Source: Pseudomonas sp. AFG_SD02_1510_Pfu_092
GTDB lineage: Bacteria > Pseudomonadota > Gammaproteobacteria > Pseudomonadales > Pseudomonadaceae
Direction: 5' to 3'
Length of the DNA: 64,000 nt
NCBI RefSeq assembly: GCF_003331055.1
Contig: NZ_PUQD01000020.1
Coordinates: 1 to 64,000 of the forward strand
Below, in pieces: positions 19,053 to 29,050 of this stretch. The position numbers and the translations under genes are program-made. Each line of letters begins with the position of its first letter. Positions within the stretch are counted from its first letter, which is position 1. The notes beneath the pieces are model-generated. The model did not search any database, was not told the DNA's origin, and was given only the letters and a program-made list of their open reading frames with translations.

Positions 19053-21617
19053 ATGCGAATAGACCGTTTGACCAGCAAGCTGCAGCTTGCCATATCCGAT
19101 GCCCAATCCCTGGCCGTTGGCATGGACCACCCTGCCATCGAGCCCGTGCACCTGTTGCAGGCATTGCTCGAGCAGCAGGGCGGTTCGATCAAGCCCCTGC
19201 TGATGCAGGTAGGTTTCGACATCAACAGCCTGCGCCAGGCGCTGGTGAAAGAACTCGACCAGCTGCCGAAAATCCAGAACCCCACCGGCGACGTGAACAT
19301 GTCGCAGGACTTGGCGCGCCTGCTCAACCAGGCTGACCGCCTGGCCCAGCAGAAAGGTGACCAGTTCATCTCCAGCGAGCTGGTGCTGCTGGCCGCCATG
19401 GACGAGAACAGCAAGCTTGGCAAGTTGTTGCTGAGCCAGGGCGTGAGCAAGAAGGCCCTGGAAAACGCCATCAACAACCTGCGCGGCGGCGCGGCGGTGA
19501 ATGACGCCAATGCCGAAGAGTCGCGCCAGGCCCTGGACAAGTACACCGTCGACCTGACCAAGCGTGCCGAAGAAGGCAAGCTGGACCCGGTGATCGGCCG
19601 CGATGACGAGATCCGCCGTACCGTACAGGTGCTGCAACGCCGTACCAAGAACAACCCGGTGCTTATCGGTGAGCCCGGTGTGGGTAAGACCGCCATCGCC
19701 GAAGGCCTGGCCCAGCGCATCATCAACGGTGAAGTGCCGGATGGCCTCAAAGGCAAGCGCCTGCTAGCGCTGGACATGGGCGCGCTGATCGCCGGTGCCA
19801 AGTACCGCGGCGAGTTCGAAGAACGCCTGAAAAGCCTGCTGAACGAGCTGTCCAAGCAGGAAGGCCAGATCATCCTGTTCATCGACGAACTGCACACCAT
19901 GGTCGGCGCCGGCAAAGGCGAGGGGGCCATGGATGCCGGCAACATGCTCAAGCCGGCCCTGGCCCGTGGCGAGCTGCACTGCGTCGGTGCCACCACGCTC
20001 AACGAATACCGCCAGTTCATCGAGAAAGACGCCGCCCTGGAGCGGCGCTTCCAGAAGGTACTGGTCGAGGAGCCGAGCGAGGAAGACACCATCGCCATCC
20101 TGCGTGGCCTGAAAGAGCGCTATGAAGTGCACCACAAGGTGGCCATTACCGACGGTGCGATCATCGCGGCGGCCAAGCTCAGCCACCGCTACATCACCGA
20201 CCGTCAGCTGCCGGACAAGGCCATCGACCTGATCGACGAAGCGGCCAGCCGCATCCGCATGGAGATCGACTCCAAGCCGGAAGTGCTGGACCGCCTGGAT
20301 CGCCGCCTGATCCAGCTGAAGGTGGAATCTCAGGCGCTGAAGAAGGAAGAAGACGAAGCGGCGAAAAAACGCCTGGAGAAGCTGACCGAGGAAATCGAGC
20401 GGCTGGAGCGTGAGTACGCCGACCTGGAAGAAATCTGGGCCTCGGAAAAGGCAGAAGTGCAGGGCTCGGCGCAGATTCAGCAAAAGATCGAGCAGGCCCG
20501 CCAGGAGCTGGAAAGCGCCCGTCGCAAAGGCGACCTGAGCCGCATGGCCGAGTTGCAGTACGGGGTGATCCCGGACCTGGAGCGCAGCCTGCAGATGGTC
20601 GACCAGCACGGCAAGACTGAGAACCAGTTGCTGCGCAACAAGGTGACCGAGGAAGAAATTGCCGAAGTGGTGTCGAAGTGGACCGGCATTCCGGTGTCCA
20701 AGATGCTCGAAGGCGAGCGCGAGAAGCTGCTGAAGATGGAAGCGCTGCTGCACCAGCGCGTGATCGGCCAGAGCGAAGCGGTAACCGCCGTGGCCAACGC
20801 CGTGCGCCGCTCGCGTGCCGGGCTGTCCGACCCGAACCGGCCAAGTGGCTCGTTCCTGTTCCTCGGCCCGACCGGGGTGGGCAAGACCGAGCTGTGCAAG
20901 GCGCTGGCCGAGTTCCTGTTCGACACCGAAGAAGCGATGGTGCGTATCGACATGTCCGAGTTCATGGAGAAGCACTCCGTGGCTCGCCTGATCGGCGCCC
21001 CGCCAGGCTATGTAGGCTATGAAGAGGGCGGTTACCTGACCGAAGCGGTACGCCGCAAGCCGTACTCGGTGGTGCTGCTGGACGAGGTGGAGAAGGCCCA
21101 CCCGGACGTGTTCAACGTGTTGCTGCAGGTGCTGGAAGACGGCCGCCTGACCGACAGCCATGGGCGCACCGTGGACTTCCGCAACACCGTGATCGTGATG
21201 ACCTCCAACCTGGGCTCGGCGCAGATCCAGGAACTGGTAGGCGACCGCGAGGCGCAGCGTGCGGCGGTGATGGATGCGGTGGGGGCGCACTTCCGTCCGG
21301 AGTTCATCAACCGTATCGACGAAGTGGTGGTGTTCGAGCCACTGGGCCGCGAGCAGATTGCCGGCATCACCGAAATCCAGCTGGGCCGCCTGCGCAGCCG
21401 TTTGCTGGAGCGCGAACTGTCGCTGAGCCTGAGCCCCGAGGCGTTGGACAAGCTGATTGCCGTGGGTTACGACCCGGTGTACGGCGCACGGCCGCTGAAG
21501 CGGGCGATCCAGCGCTGGATCGAAAACCCGCTGGCGCAGTTGATCCTGGCAGGCCAGTTCATGCCGGGGACAGCGATTACCGCCAAGGTGGAAGGCGACG
21601 AAATCGTCTTTGGCTGA
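19053..21617 (+). CDS. clpB: ATP-dependent disaggregase ClpB
   Basis: An 854-residue Hsp100 chaperone that, with DnaK, pulls proteins out of aggregates. The order is an N-domain (1-150), the first AAA+ module with Walker [10 protein letters not shown] (about 206), a long coiled-coil M domain (about 400-530), a second AAA+ module with GPTGVGKTE (about 606) and the C-terminal domain. Length and motifs are normal. AAGGAAGG lies before the ATG. It is a single-gene unit ended by a hairpin at 21631. Confidence 0.98.
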   Translation: MRIDRLTSKLQLAISDAQSLAVGMDHPAIEPVHLLQALLEQQGGSIKPLLMQVGFDINSLRQALVKELDQLPKIQNPTGDVNMSQDLARLLNQADRLAQQKGDQFISSELVLLAAMDENSKLGKLLLSQGVSKKALENAINNLRGGAAVNDANAEESRQALDKYTVDLTKRAEEGKLDPVIGRDDEIRRTVQVLQRRTKNNPVLIGEPGVGKTAIAEGLAQRIINGEVPDGLKGKRLLALDMGALIAGAKYRGEFEERLKSLLNELSKQEGQIILFIDELHTMVGAGKGEGAMDAGNMLKPALARGELHCVGATTLNEYRQFIEKDAALERRFQKVLVEEPSEEDTIAILRGLKERYEVHHKVAITDGAIIAAAKLSHRYITDRQLPDKAIDLIDEAASRIRMEIDSKPEVLDRLDRRLIQLKVESQALKKEEDEAAKKRLEKLTEEIERLEREYADLEEIWASEKAEVQGSAQIQQKIEQARQELESARRKGDLSRMAELQYGVIPDLERSLQMVDQHGKTENQLLRNKVTEEEIAEVVSKWTGIPVSKMLEGEREKLLKMEALLHQRVIGQSEAVTAVANAVRRSRAGLSDPNRPSGSFLFLGPTGVGKTELCKALAEFLFDTEEAMVRIDMSEFMEKHSVARLIGAPPGYVGYEEGGYLTEAVRRKPYSVVLLDEVEKAHPDVFNVLLQVLEDGRLTDSHGRTVDFRNTVIVMTSNLGSAQIQELVGDREAQRAAVMDAVGAHFRPEFINRIDEVVVFEPLGREQIAGITEIQLGRLRSRLLERELSLSLSPEALDKLIAVGYDPVYGARPLKRAIQRWIENPLAQLILAGQFMPGTAITAKVEGDEIVFG

Positions 21618-21630
21618 TCTGCTTCACCAT

Positions 21631-21657
21631 GAGCCCCGCATCTGCGGGGCTTTTTTT
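21631..21657 (+). terminator. clpB terminator
   Basis: AGCCCCGCA/TGCGGGGCT stem followed by seven T's, 14 bases past the clpB stop. Confidence 0.92.
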
Positions 21658-21694
21658 GCCTGTTTCCTGCACAGATTTCGGGGCTGCGGCGTCT

Positions 21695-21726
21695 CTGTGG
21701 GAGCGGGCAAGCCCGCGAAGAGGCCG
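21695..21726. repeat. Single REP
   Basis: One putida REP, TGTGGGAGCGGGCAAGCCCGCG, with no facing partner, between the clpB terminator and the tRNA promoter. Confidence 0.78.
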
Positions 21727-21916
21727 GCGCGGCCCCAGCAAATCCGGGGTGTTTAGAATTTTCTGGATAACCTGCTGAAATTTTTGAAATTTTCGCTTGC
21801 ATCCAAAATCGGCTGCCCCTAATATACGCCGCGTTGTCAGGCACTAAGCGAATCACCAGCAACATCGGTGACCGCAAAACAACTTACAAATCAGTAAGTT
21901 GAAAGAAAAAAAGTGG

Positions 21917-21944
21917 TTGACAAGCAAAACGAAGAATGTAGAAT
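21917..21944 (+). promoter_or_regulatory. tRNA cluster promoter
   Basis: TTGACA (21917-21922) and TAGAAT (21939-21944) are 16 bases apart. They lie about 90 bases before tRNA-Asn, and a GC-rich GCCGGCC follows the -10 element as a possible discriminator of a stable-RNA promoter. Confidence 0.68.
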
Positions 21945-22037
21945 AGCCGGCCTCAGCAGCGACAACGCGAAAGCGGATAGCCAAGAGACCGAAGCTAACA
22001 CAAGCTTCGATGCTGTAGAGATGTACCGAAGTTCAGT

Positions 22038-22113
22038 TCCGCGATAGCTCAGTCGGTAGAGCAAATGACTGTTAATCATTGGGTCCCTGGTTCGAGTCCA
22101 GGTCGCGGAGCCA
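22038..22113 (+). tRNA. tRNA-Asn(GUU)
   Basis: A 76-base cloverleaf with acceptor TCCGCGA/TCGCGGA, anticodon GTT in CTGTTAA, T-arm GGTTCGAGTCC and an encoded CCA. It is first in a five-tRNA cluster. Confidence 0.96.
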
Positions 22114-22117
22114 ATCT

Positions 22118-22194
22118 CGGGGTGTAGCGCAGTCCGGTAGCGCGCCTGCTTTGGGAGCAGGATGTCAGGAGTTCGAATCCCCTCACCCCGACCA
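22118..22194 (+). tRNA. tRNA-Pro(UGG), copy 1
   Basis: A 77-base tRNA with acceptor CGGGGTG/CACCCCG, anticodon TGG in CTTTGGGAG and encoded ACCA. It is repeated at 22324. Confidence 0.96.
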
Positions 22195-22200
22195 TTTTCC

Positions 22201-22276
22201 GGGTCGTTAGCTCAGTTGGTAGAGCAGTTGGCTTTTAACCAATTGGTCGTAGGTTCGAATCCTACACGACCCACCA
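22201..22276 (+). tRNA. tRNA-Lys(UUU), copy 1
   Basis: A 76-base tRNA with acceptor GGGTCGT/ACGACCC, anticodon TTT in CTTTTAA and encoded CCA. It is repeated at 22406. Confidence 0.96.
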
Positions 22277-22280
22277 TGTA

Positions 22281-22313
22281 AAGAGGGCATCTCAAAGAGA
22301 TGCCCTTTTTCTT
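22281..22313 (+). terminator. Hairpin after first Pro-Lys unit
   Basis: GGGCATCTC/GAGATGCCC stem with an AAA loop and a T-run, between the two Pro-Lys units. It should reduce or stop transcription into the second unit. Confidence 0.82.
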
Positions 22314-22323
22314 TAGTAACACC

Positions 22324-22400
22324 CGGGGTGTAGCGCAGTCCGGTAGCGCGCCTGCTTTGGGAGCAGGATGTCAGGAGTTCGAATCCCCTCACCCCGACCA
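22324..22400 (+). tRNA. tRNA-Pro(UGG), copy 2
   Basis: Same sequence as the tRNA at 22118, displaced by 206 bases. It is part of a tandem duplication of the Pro-Lys-terminator unit. Confidence 0.96.
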
Positions 22401-22405
22401 TTTTC

Positions 22406-22481
22406 GGGTCGTTAGCTCAGTTGGTAGAGCAGTTGGCTTTTAACCAATTGGTCGTAGGTTCGAATCCTACACGACCCACCA
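22406..22481 (+). tRNA. tRNA-Lys(UUU), copy 2
   Basis: Same sequence as the tRNA at 22201, displaced by 205 bases, and also followed by a GGGCATCTC hairpin. Confidence 0.96.
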
Positions 22482-22486
22482 TGAAG

Positions 22487-22519
22487 AAAGGGCATCTCGC
22501 ATGAGATGCCCTTTTTTTT
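22487..22519 (+). terminator. tRNA cluster terminator
   Basis: GGGCATCTC/GAGATGCCC stem with a GCAT loop and eight T's. It is the duplicated partner of the hairpin at 22281, with a different loop. Confidence 0.9.
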
Positions 22520-22571
22520 GTCTTGAGTTCATCCCACCAGAAATGCGCTCTTGGCTGCGAATACAGCCACC

Positions 22572-22646
22572 TGTGGGAGCGGGTTCACCCGCGAATGCGG
22601 CGGCATGTTCACCATCGCATTCGCGGGTAAACCCGCTCCCACAGGG
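22572..22646. repeat. REP pair
   Basis: TGTGGGAGCGGGTTCACCCGCGAA faces TTCGCGGGTAAACCCGCTCCCACA with a 26-base centre. It lies between the tRNA terminator and the 3' end of ndh. Confidence 0.88.
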
Positions 22647-22660
22647 CATGCTGATGCTTG

Positions 22661-23956
22661 TCAGTGCAGCTTCAGACGCGGCTCGGTACCCCGGCCAATC
22701 TTGCTGCCCAGCATCATCAACGCCGTGCGGAAGAACCCGTACAACGCCATCTGGTGCATGCGGTACAGCGACACATAGAACATCCGCGCCAGCCAGCCCT
22801 CCAGCTTAACGCTGCCCATCAGGTTACCCATCAGGTTGCCCACTGCCGAGAAGCGCGACAGCGACACCAGCGAGCCATAGTCCTTGTATGCGTAGGTCGG
22901 CAGCGGCTTGTTCTCCAACCGCGCCTTCAAGCTCTGCGCCAGCATCGAAGCCTGCTGGTGCGCCGCCTGTGCCCGTGGTGGCACGTTGCGGTCGCTGCCC
23001 GGTTGCGGGCAGGCGGCGCAATCACCGAAGGCAAAGATATTGTCGTCGCGCGTGGTCTGCAGGGTAGGGCGCACCACCAACTGGTTGATGCGGTTGGTTT
23101 CCAGCCCATCGATGTCCTTGAGGAAGCCTGGCGCACGGATACCCGCCGCCCAGACCTTCAGGCTGGCCTGGATAACCTCACCGTCCTTGGTTTTCAAGCC
23201 ATCCTCGGTCACTTCACTGACGGCGGCGTTGGTCATCACCTTCACGCCGAGCTTTTCCAGCGTTTTGTGCACCGGCACGCTGATGCGCTCGGGCAGTGCC
23301 GGCAATACCCGTGGGCCCGCCTCGATCAGGGTGATGTGCATGTCCTTGGGCTGGATGCGGTCCAGGCCGTAGGCCGCCAGCTCGTGCGCGGCGTGGTGCA
23401 GCTCGGCCGCCAGTTCCACACCGGTGGCGCCGGCGCCGACGATGGCCACGCTGATCTTCTCGCTGGCCGCGTCGCCGGCATGGGCACGCAGGTAGTGGTT
23501 GAGCAGTTGCTGGTGGAAACGCTCGGCCTGTTTACGGGTGTCGAGGAACAGGCAGTGCTGCGCTGCGCCCAAGGTGCCGAAGTCGTTGGTGTTGGAGCCC
23601 ACGGCGATCACCAGCGTGTCGTAGCCCAGGGTGCGCGCAGGCAGCAGCTCGCGGCCCTCTTCGTCGAGGGTGGCAGCCAGTTGAATCTGCTTGCCTTCAC
23701 GGTCCAGGCCGCTCATGCGCCCCAGCTGGAAGTTGAAGTGGTTCCACTTGGCCTGGGCCACGTAGTTCAGTTCGTCTTCCGAGGAGTTCAGCGAGCCGGC
23801 GGCCACCTCGTGCAGCAGGGGTTTCCAGATGTGCGTGAGGTTGGCGTCGACCAGGGTGATCTCGGCCTGCTTGCGCTTGCCCAGGCTTTTACCCAGGCGG
23901 GTCGCCAGTTCCAGGCCGCCGGCGCCGCCGCCGACAATCACGATGCGATGAGTCAT
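22661..23956 (-). CDS. ndh: Type II NADH:quinone oxidoreductase
   Basis: A 431-residue FAD enzyme that passes electrons from NADH to ubiquinone without pumping protons. The FAD-binding fold is RIVIVGGGAGGLELATRLG at the N-terminus, the NADH-binding fold is SVAIVGAGATGVELAAEL (about residue 170), and IFAFGDCAACP is the second FAD contact. The last 60 residues are hydrophobic or basic and probably dock on the inner face of the membrane. It is transcribed alone. Confidence 0.92.
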   Translation of the reverse strand: MTHRIVIVGGGAGGLELATRLGKSLGKRKQAEITLVDANLTHIWKPLLHEVAAGSLNSSEDELNYVAQAKWNHFNFQLGRMSGLDREGKQIQLAATLDEEGRELLPARTLGYDTLVIAVGSNTNDFGTLGAAQHCLFLDTRKQAERFHQQLLNHYLRAHAGDAASEKISVAIVGAGATGVELAAELHHAAHELAAYGLDRIQPKDMHITLIEAGPRVLPALPERISVPVHKTLEKLGVKVMTNAAVSEVTEDGLKTKDGEVIQASLKVWAAGIRAPGFLKDIDGLETNRINQLVVRPTLQTTRDDNIFAFGDCAACPQPGSDRNVPPRAQAAHQQASMLAQSLKARLENKPLPTYAYKDYGSLVSLSRFSAVGNLMGNLMGSVKLEGWLARMFYVSLYRMHQMALYGFFRTALMMLGSKIGRGTEPRLKLH

Positions 23957-24040
23957 GGGGATATCTCATAAGGTTTACGGAATTCGTGGCCCCAGGGGCC
24001 GGGCGCAAACTGCACGAGGGGAGGGCGAGCGCGAAGCGGC

Positions 24041-24214
24041 TCATAGCACCAGTCCACTGAGCAGGCGGCTGACAAGGCCCAACCCGATGGTCACGGCCAC
24101 CACCAGGACCAGGAGCAACCACGGCCGGAAGGGCCTGCGCTCGACTTGGTGCTGGGGGGCTCGCAGATACTCATCGACACGACGCTGATCTTCCGGATTC
24201 AGGCGGCTGGTCAT
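24041..24214 (-). CDS. DUF3094-family small membrane protein
   Basis: A 57-residue protein starting MTSRLNPEDQRRVDEYL, with one C-terminal helix (PWLLLVLVVAVTIGLGLVSRLL). It matches the Pseudomonas DUF3094 family. The ATG at 24214 gives the family's N-terminus; a longer in-frame reading is unlikely. Function unknown. Confidence 0.8.
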   Translation of the reverse strand: MTSRLNPEDQRRVDEYLRAPQHQVERRPFRPWLLLVLVVAVTIGLGLVSRLLSGLVL

Positions 24215-24346
24215 GGTGGGCCTCGTCAGGTAGACGTTTGTGACTGCGTAAACGCTACAGTGTTCACGCAAGCGCTTGAAACAAATGATAATGCTTTCTA
24301 TCTCTGGCGCCGAGTGTACGCCATCGCAAACATTCGCTGCACCGGA

Positions 24347-24976
24347 TCAAAGACTGATACCCACATCGAAAACGATGCTGCGGCCCAGGTTGCCCCGCAG
24401 GAAGTCCGGCGCGTCGGGGTGGGCGAACAGCACCCGGGCAAAGGTCGGCCCGACCAGCGACAGCGAGCGCCAGCCCTGGCGCAGGTATTCGGTGGGCGGC
24501 GGGAAGTGGGTGTTGAGGTCCAGCACCTCGCGCTTGAGGCTGGCGAAGGCGATGATGTCCAGCTCGTTCAGCTCCAGCCCGCGTTCCCGGTAGTTGTGCG
24601 CCTTCTTGCGCAAGGTCGGCGCCAGCCGCCCCAGCAGCTCGGTGGCGCTGATGCGCCGCGGGCGTGCTTCGCGGCGCACCAGTTGCGCCAGGGAAAAGGC
24701 GCTGCGCCGGCGCTGCAGTTCTTCGCGCCATTCATCGTTGAGCCGGCGGCCCTCGTCCAGCACGAAAAACACCTCGAAGGCGGCGTCGCGGAACAGCACA
24801 TCCGGCGGTTCCTGGCCGGCCGGGGTGAAGTCCTCGCTGCGGTAGGGGATGTTCAGCCCCTGCAAAAGCCGCTGGCACACCCAGCGCTCCCGCTCCCACT
24901 TGCGGGCGTTGGAGAGAAAGGCATTGGCTTGTTCGGCCTGGATGGTAAGCAGGCGCAGGTAGTCTGAGTCATCCAT
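24347..24976 (-). CDS. DUF1780 protein
   Basis: A 209-residue soluble protein, MDDSDYLRLLTIQAEQANAFLSNARKWERERWVCQ, matching the DUF1780 family of pseudomonads. A structure in this family has a restriction-endonuclease-like core, and PPDVLFRDAAFEVFFVLDEGRR fits a PD-(D/E)xK strand pattern (D in PPDV, E in FEVFF). Nuclease activity is inference only. It is divergent from the CbiM-like gene. Confidence 0.8.
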   Translation of the reverse strand: MDDSDYLRLLTIQAEQANAFLSNARKWERERWVCQRLLQGLNIPYRSEDFTPAGQEPPDVLFRDAAFEVFFVLDEGRRLNDEWREELQRRRSAFSLAQLVRREARPRRISATELLGRLAPTLRKKAHNYRERGLELNELDIIAFASLKREVLDLNTHFPPPTEYLRQGWRSLSLVGPTFARVLFAHPDAPDFLRGNLGRSIVFDVGISL

Positions 24977-25119
24977 GGGACAAGCTTAGACGCTAATCGA
25001 TGACGATAAGATGCTGTTTGTGCGCGCAAATCGGCCCGGTACCGGCCGCCTTTGCCAGGCGCGCCGGCGAATGGGTGTAGACTCGCCCTTATCCACAGGG
25101 CTGCCAGGGGTATTCCAAG

Positions 25120-25803
25120 GTGATCAGTGCGCAGGTGTTGTCCGGCACCACCCTCACGATCGGGTGGCTTGGTTATGTGCCGCTGCTGATCTGGGCAGTC
25201 TGCCGGGTGCGCTGGGTCGAGCTGTTCACCGACCGGCGGCGTCAGCATCTGCTGTTCGGCACGGTGTTCTGCCTGTTTGCCTTGTGGCTGGTGCGGCGCG
25301 ATTTCGATACCGGCGTGTCTTACCACTTCATCGGCATGACCGCAGTCACCCTGTTGCTCGACTGGCCGCTGGCGCTAGTGGGCGGGTTCATGGCCCAGCT
25401 CGGCTTGCTGGCGCTGGGGCGCCAGGACTTGGCGGCGTTGGGCGTGAACGGCTTGTTGCTGGTTGGCCTGCCGGTGCTGATTGCCGAGGCGTGCGCGATA
25501 GGGGTGGAGCGCGCCCAGCCGCGCAACCTGTTCGTGTATATCTTCTGTTCAGGGTTTTTCCCGGCGGCATTGACCGTACTGGCCTGCCTGTTGGCCGGGC
25601 TGGGGCTGTTGTGGCTGAACGGGCGCTTCGCCATGCCGGAGTGGCTCAGCGACTTTGTCGGCTACCTGTGGCTGATGATGTTTCCTGAAGCGTTCATCAA
25701 CGGCACGGTAATCAGTGCGCTGGTGGTGTTTTGCCCGGAGTGGCTGGAAACCTTCAACCGCACCCGGTACCTGCAAGCGCCGTGGAAGGAGGATGAGCAG
25801 TGA
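25120..25803 (+). CDS. Energy-coupling factor ABC transporter permease (CbiM-like)
   Basis: A 227-residue protein with six to seven helices. It matches the CbiM-like subunits of metal-uptake systems, with GVSYHFIGMTAVTLLLDWPLALVGGF and MMFPEAFINGTVISALVVF as recognisable blocks. It starts with GTG at 25120 behind CCAGGGG. No ATPase or T-component gene is next to it, so this looks like the solitary form common in Pseudomonas. Substrate (cobalt or nickel) is unproven. Confidence 0.82.
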   Translation: MISAQVLSGTTLTIGWLGYVPLLIWAVCRVRWVELFTDRRRQHLLFGTVFCLFALWLVRRDFDTGVSYHFIGMTAVTLLLDWPLALVGGFMAQLGLLALGRQDLAALGVNGLLLVGLPVLIAEACAIGVERAQPRNLFVYIFCSGFFPAALTVLACLLAGLGLLWLNGRFAMPEWLSDFVGYLWLMMFPEAFINGTVISALVVFCPEWLETFNRTRYLQAPWKEDEQ

Positions 25804-25820
25804 TTTTGTGGTGGCTGTAC

Positions 25821-25914
25821 CGGCCCTTTCGCGGGCTCGCCCGCTCCCACATGAACCCCACGGCTTTCAAGGCTAGTGCAGTACCTGTGGGAGCGGGCGA
25901 GCCCGCGAAAAGGC
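25821..25914. repeat. REP pair
   Basis: TTCGCGGGCTCGCCCGCTCCCAC and GTGGGAGCGGGCGAGCCCGCGAA face each other between the convergent CbiM-like and yacG genes. Confidence 0.88.
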
Positions 25915-25938
25915 CAGTACAGCCACCCATTTATCAAC

Positions 25939-26139
25939 TCAATGCCGCGGCTCCAGGTCCCCCGAATACAGCTCATCCTCGGACTCGTCCGCCCCCGGAA
26001 TCTTGTGCTCCTCGGCCGCCCACGCCCCCAGGTCGATCAGCTTGCAACGGTCCGAACAAAACGGCCGGAACGGGCTTTTCTCGTTCCATTCCACAGGTGC
26101 GCCACAGGTCGGGCAATCGACGGTCAATGGCTGGCTCAT
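25939..26139 (-). CDS. yacG: DNA gyrase inhibitor / zinc-finger protein YacG
   Basis: A 66-residue zinc protein with four cysteines in CPTCGAP and [15 protein letters not shown], the YacG signature. In E. coli it binds GyrB and blocks DNA binding. It overlaps coaE by 4 bases, which is the usual pilD-coaE-yacG arrangement. Confidence 0.95.
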   Translation of the reverse strand: MSQPLTVDCPTCGAPVEWNEKSPFRPFCSDRCKLIDLGAWAAEEHKIPGADESEDELYSGDLEPRH

Positions 26140-26759
26140 GGCTGGCCTCCTCGTAAAGTCAGGTAAAAGTGGTGCAGGCGGTCAATCTGCTGATGCAGCG
26201 CGGCGAGGTCGCCGTCATTGACCACCACATCATCGGCATGGCGCAGGCGCTCCTCACGGGCCAGCTGGGCCCCGAGAATGGCCTGCACCTGTTCGGCGCT
26301 GGTGTTGTCACGGGCCAGGGTGCGCGCCACCTGCAGCTCCTGCGGCGCATCGATCACCAGCACCCGCTGGGTTTTCTGGTACTGCCCCGACTCGATCAGC
26401 AGCGGCGACACATACACCGCATAGGGCGACTCCGCCTTGGCCAGGTAGCTGAAAATCTCCTGGCCGATCAGCGGGTGCAGCAATTGTTCCAGCCATTTGC
26501 GCTGCGCCGGGTCGGCAAAGATCAGCTGGCGCAGGGCGGCGCGATCGAGCTGGCCGTCTGCCTGCAACACGCCAGCGCCGAAGCGCTCGACGATGCTGGC
26601 CAAGGCCGGGCGGCCAGGCTCGACAACCCAGCGCGCCGCCTGGTCGGCATCGACCAGGTGCACGCCAAGCTCGACGAAACGCTCGGCAGCGGCACTTTTG
26701 CCGCTACCAATGCCGCCGGTCAGGCCGAGTATCCAGGGGGTAAAGGCCGCAATGGTCAT
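26136..26759 (-). CDS. coaE: Dephospho-CoA kinase
   Basis: A 207-residue P-loop kinase for the last step of coenzyme A synthesis. Walker A is [16 protein letters not shown] (about residues 13-28), and [17 protein letters not shown] is the next family block. One base is shared with pilD and four with yacG. Confidence 0.96.
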   Translation of the reverse strand: MTIAAFTPWILGLTGGIGSGKSAAAERFVELGVHLVDADQAARWVVEPGRPALASIVERFGAGVLQADGQLDRAALRQLIFADPAQRKWLEQLLHPLIGQEIFSYLAKAESPYAVYVSPLLIESGQYQKTQRVLVIDAPQELQVARTLARDNTSAEQVQAILGAQLAREERLRHADDVVVNDGDLAALHQQIDRLHHFYLTLRGGQP

Positions 26760-27625
26760 CAGAATCCAAGCAGTTGAAGGTATGAGGCGTACATTTCATC
26801 ACCCCAGAGCACGGCAATCCACCCCGCAATCGCCAGATAGGGGCCAAACGGGATCGCCGTACCCAGCGCATGCCGGCGCAGGCGCAGCAGGCACAGCCCG
26901 ACCAACGCCCCGACCACCGATGACAGCAGCAAGGTCAACGGCAGCACCTGCCAGCCACCCCAGGCGCCAATCAGCGCCATCAGCTTGAAGTCGCCATAGC
27001 CCATGCCTTCCTTGCCGGTGGCCAGCTTGAACAGCCAATACACCGACCACAGGCTGAGGTAGCCGATCACCGCGCCCCACAGCGCAGCGGCCAGCGGCGC
27101 GTAGATGCCGAACGCATTGACGATCAAGCCCAGCCACAGCGTGGGCAGCACCAACGCATCCGGCAACAACTGGTGCTCGGCATCGATCAGGCTAAGGGCC
27201 AGCAGGCACCAGGTCAGCGGCAACGCCAGCAAGGCCTCGGCCGAAGCGCCAAAGCGCCAGGCCACCACCAGCGACAGCAGCGCGCTGGCCACCTCCAGCA
27301 ACGGGTAGCGCGGGCTGATGCGGGTTTTGCAGGCTGAACAGCGCCCGCGCAATGCCAGGTAACTGACGACCGGGATGTTCTCCCACGGGCGAATCCGATG
27401 CGCGCAATGCGGGCAGCGCGAGGCGGGCAGGCACAGATCGAAACGCGCGTGCGGCGTTACCGGCAGCCCCAGCATTTCCTGCGCTTCACGCTGCCATTGC
27501 CGCTCCAGCATGATCGGCAGCCGGTACACCAGCACGTTGAGAAAACTGCCCACCAACAGGCCGAGCACGCCGGCCAAGGTGAGGAAGTACGCCGGCTGCT
27601 CGGCCAGCAATGTCCATAAAGTCAT
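26759..27625 (-). CDS. pilD: Type IV prepilin peptidase / N-methyltransferase
   Basis: A 288-residue inner-membrane bifunctional enzyme. The cytoplasmic zinc module has CPHC and [13 protein letters not shown] (about residues 70-105). The two catalytic aspartates are in [12 protein letters not shown] and [13 protein letters not shown]. It cleaves and methylates prepilins, including the minor pilins at 12-14 kb and PilA, and also pseudopilins of type II secretion. Confidence 0.96.
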   Translation of the reverse strand: MTLWTLLAEQPAYFLTLAGVLGLLVGSFLNVLVYRLPIMLERQWQREAQEMLGLPVTPHARFDLCLPASRCPHCAHRIRPWENIPVVSYLALRGRCSACKTRISPRYPLLEVASALLSLVVAWRFGASAEALLALPLTWCLLALSLIDAEHQLLPDALVLPTLWLGLIVNAFGIYAPLAAALWGAVIGYLSLWSVYWLFKLATGKEGMGYGDFKLMALIGAWGGWQVLPLTLLLSSVVGALVGLCLLRLRRHALGTAIPFGPYLAIAGWIAVLWGDEMYASYLQLLGF

Positions 27626-27627
27626 GT

Positions 27628-28836
27628 TCAGATCAGGCTACCCAACTGGAAGATCGGCAGGTACATCGCCACCACCAGGCCACCCACCAGCAGGCCCAGG
27701 ACCAGCACGATGGCCGGCTCCAGCAGGCTGGTCAACTGCTCCAGCGCCTGGCTGACCTGTTCCTGGTAATGGCTGGCGGCTTTTTCCAGCATCTGCTCCA
27801 GCGTGCCGCTGGATTCACCAATGGCGGTCAGTTGCACCAGCAGCGGCGGAAACAACGGCTCCAGCGCCATCGCCTGGTTCAGCGCCTGCCCATTGGCCAT
27901 GCCCTGGCGCAGGCGCAACACCGCCTGTTCATGCAGCTCGCTGCCACTGACCCTGGCCACCGTGCCCAGCGCGTCCAGCAACGGCACCCCGGCCGCGTAG
28001 GACGTAGCCAGGCTGCGGGAAAACCGCGCCAGCGCCGCCTGCCCGAGCAACGTGCCGAACACCGGCAAGCCCAGCACCTTGTGCAGTATCCACAGGCGCG
28101 CCGGCGCATGCTGCCGGTAGAGTTGGCGAGCGGCCAAACCTAGCACCACGGCCATCACCAGCAACAGCGGTGCAAACCGACTCAGCCCTGTGGACAAGTC
28201 GATCACCCACTGGGTAAAAGCCGGCAATTCAGCGCCCATGCCAGAGAACATGTTCTCGAATTTCGGAATCACCTCCAGCAACAAAATCGCCGACACCCCC
28301 AGCCCGGTCAGCAACAGCAGCAACGGGTAGATCATCGCCTTGCGCACCTTCCTGTGCAGCGCCTGGCGCTGCTCCAGCATGCCGGCCAGCTGTTCCAGCT
28401 GCCGGTCCAGCGTGCCCGACTGCTCACCCACCCGCACCAGGTTGCAGTACAACCCATCGAACCACTGCGGGTGGCGCTGCAACGCATCCGCCAGCCCCAG
28501 GCCAGCTGCCACATCCTGTTTCAGGCTGTCCAGCAACGCCGCCTGCGGCGCATCGCAACCACTGCGCCCCATCACCTCGAATGCCTGCAACAGCGGCACC
28601 CCGGCCTTGAGCAAGGTCGCCAGTTGCCGGCTGAACCCCGCCGGGTCGGCCTTCTCGCGGCGCTTGGGCAGGCTCAACGTCAGCCCGCCGGCGGGCCGCA
28701 AGCTGGCCACCTTGATGCCTTGGCGAATCAGCCCGGCACGCACATAGGCCGGGCTGCGCCCGGGCGTTCGGCCACTGACCGGCGCGCCGTTGGCGTCGGT
28801 GCCGTGCCAGCTGTAAAGGAGGGTCGAGGTGTTCAT
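27628..28836 (-). CDS. pilC: Type IV pilus inner-membrane platform protein PilC
   Basis: A 402-residue GspF-family protein with two repeated cytoplasmic domains (about 70-170 and 270-375) and three helices. FSRQLATLLKAGVPLLQAFEVM and FSRSLATSYAAGVPLLDALGTV are the paired signatures. It sits under the growing pilus and takes force from the PilB ATPase. pilB is not beside it, and pilA is divergent with 214 bases between. Confidence 0.95.
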   Translation of the reverse strand: MNTSTLLYSWHGTDANGAPVSGRTPGRSPAYVRAGLIRQGIKVASLRPAGGLTLSLPKRREKADPAGFSRQLATLLKAGVPLLQAFEVMGRSGCDAPQAALLDSLKQDVAAGLGLADALQRHPQWFDGLYCNLVRVGEQSGTLDRQLEQLAGMLEQRQALHRKVRKAMIYPLLLLLTGLGVSAILLLEVIPKFENMFSGMGAELPAFTQWVIDLSTGLSRFAPLLLVMAVVLGLAARQLYRQHAPARLWILHKVLGLPVFGTLLGQAALARFSRSLATSYAAGVPLLDALGTVARVSGSELHEQAVLRLRQGMANGQALNQAMALEPLFPPLLVQLTAIGESSGTLEQMLEKAASHYQEQVSQALEQLTSLLEPAIVLVLGLLVGGLVVAMYLPIFQLGSLI

Positions 28837-29050
28837 GCAAAGGTCCTTTTTTGCCCGTGCGACAAGCCTGGAAACAGCTTGCCGTGTCCATGAAGGGGCG
28901 CGCTTCCGTGTTGCTCACTAGAGTAGTTCAGCGAAGACGACGCCCAAGCGGGCAGGGGTGACAAAAGGTGTCTGTTCAGGCCTACTGCGCCGCTGCCAGC
29001 CGGGGTCGAGCCTGACCTCAACGAGTACGCGTATCAAAAGGAAACCGTTC

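Noticed and set aside
28837..29050. Sigma54 promoter of pilA
   Set aside because: I looked for TGGCAC-N5-TTGCA on the plus strand upstream of pilA and did not find a convincing match.
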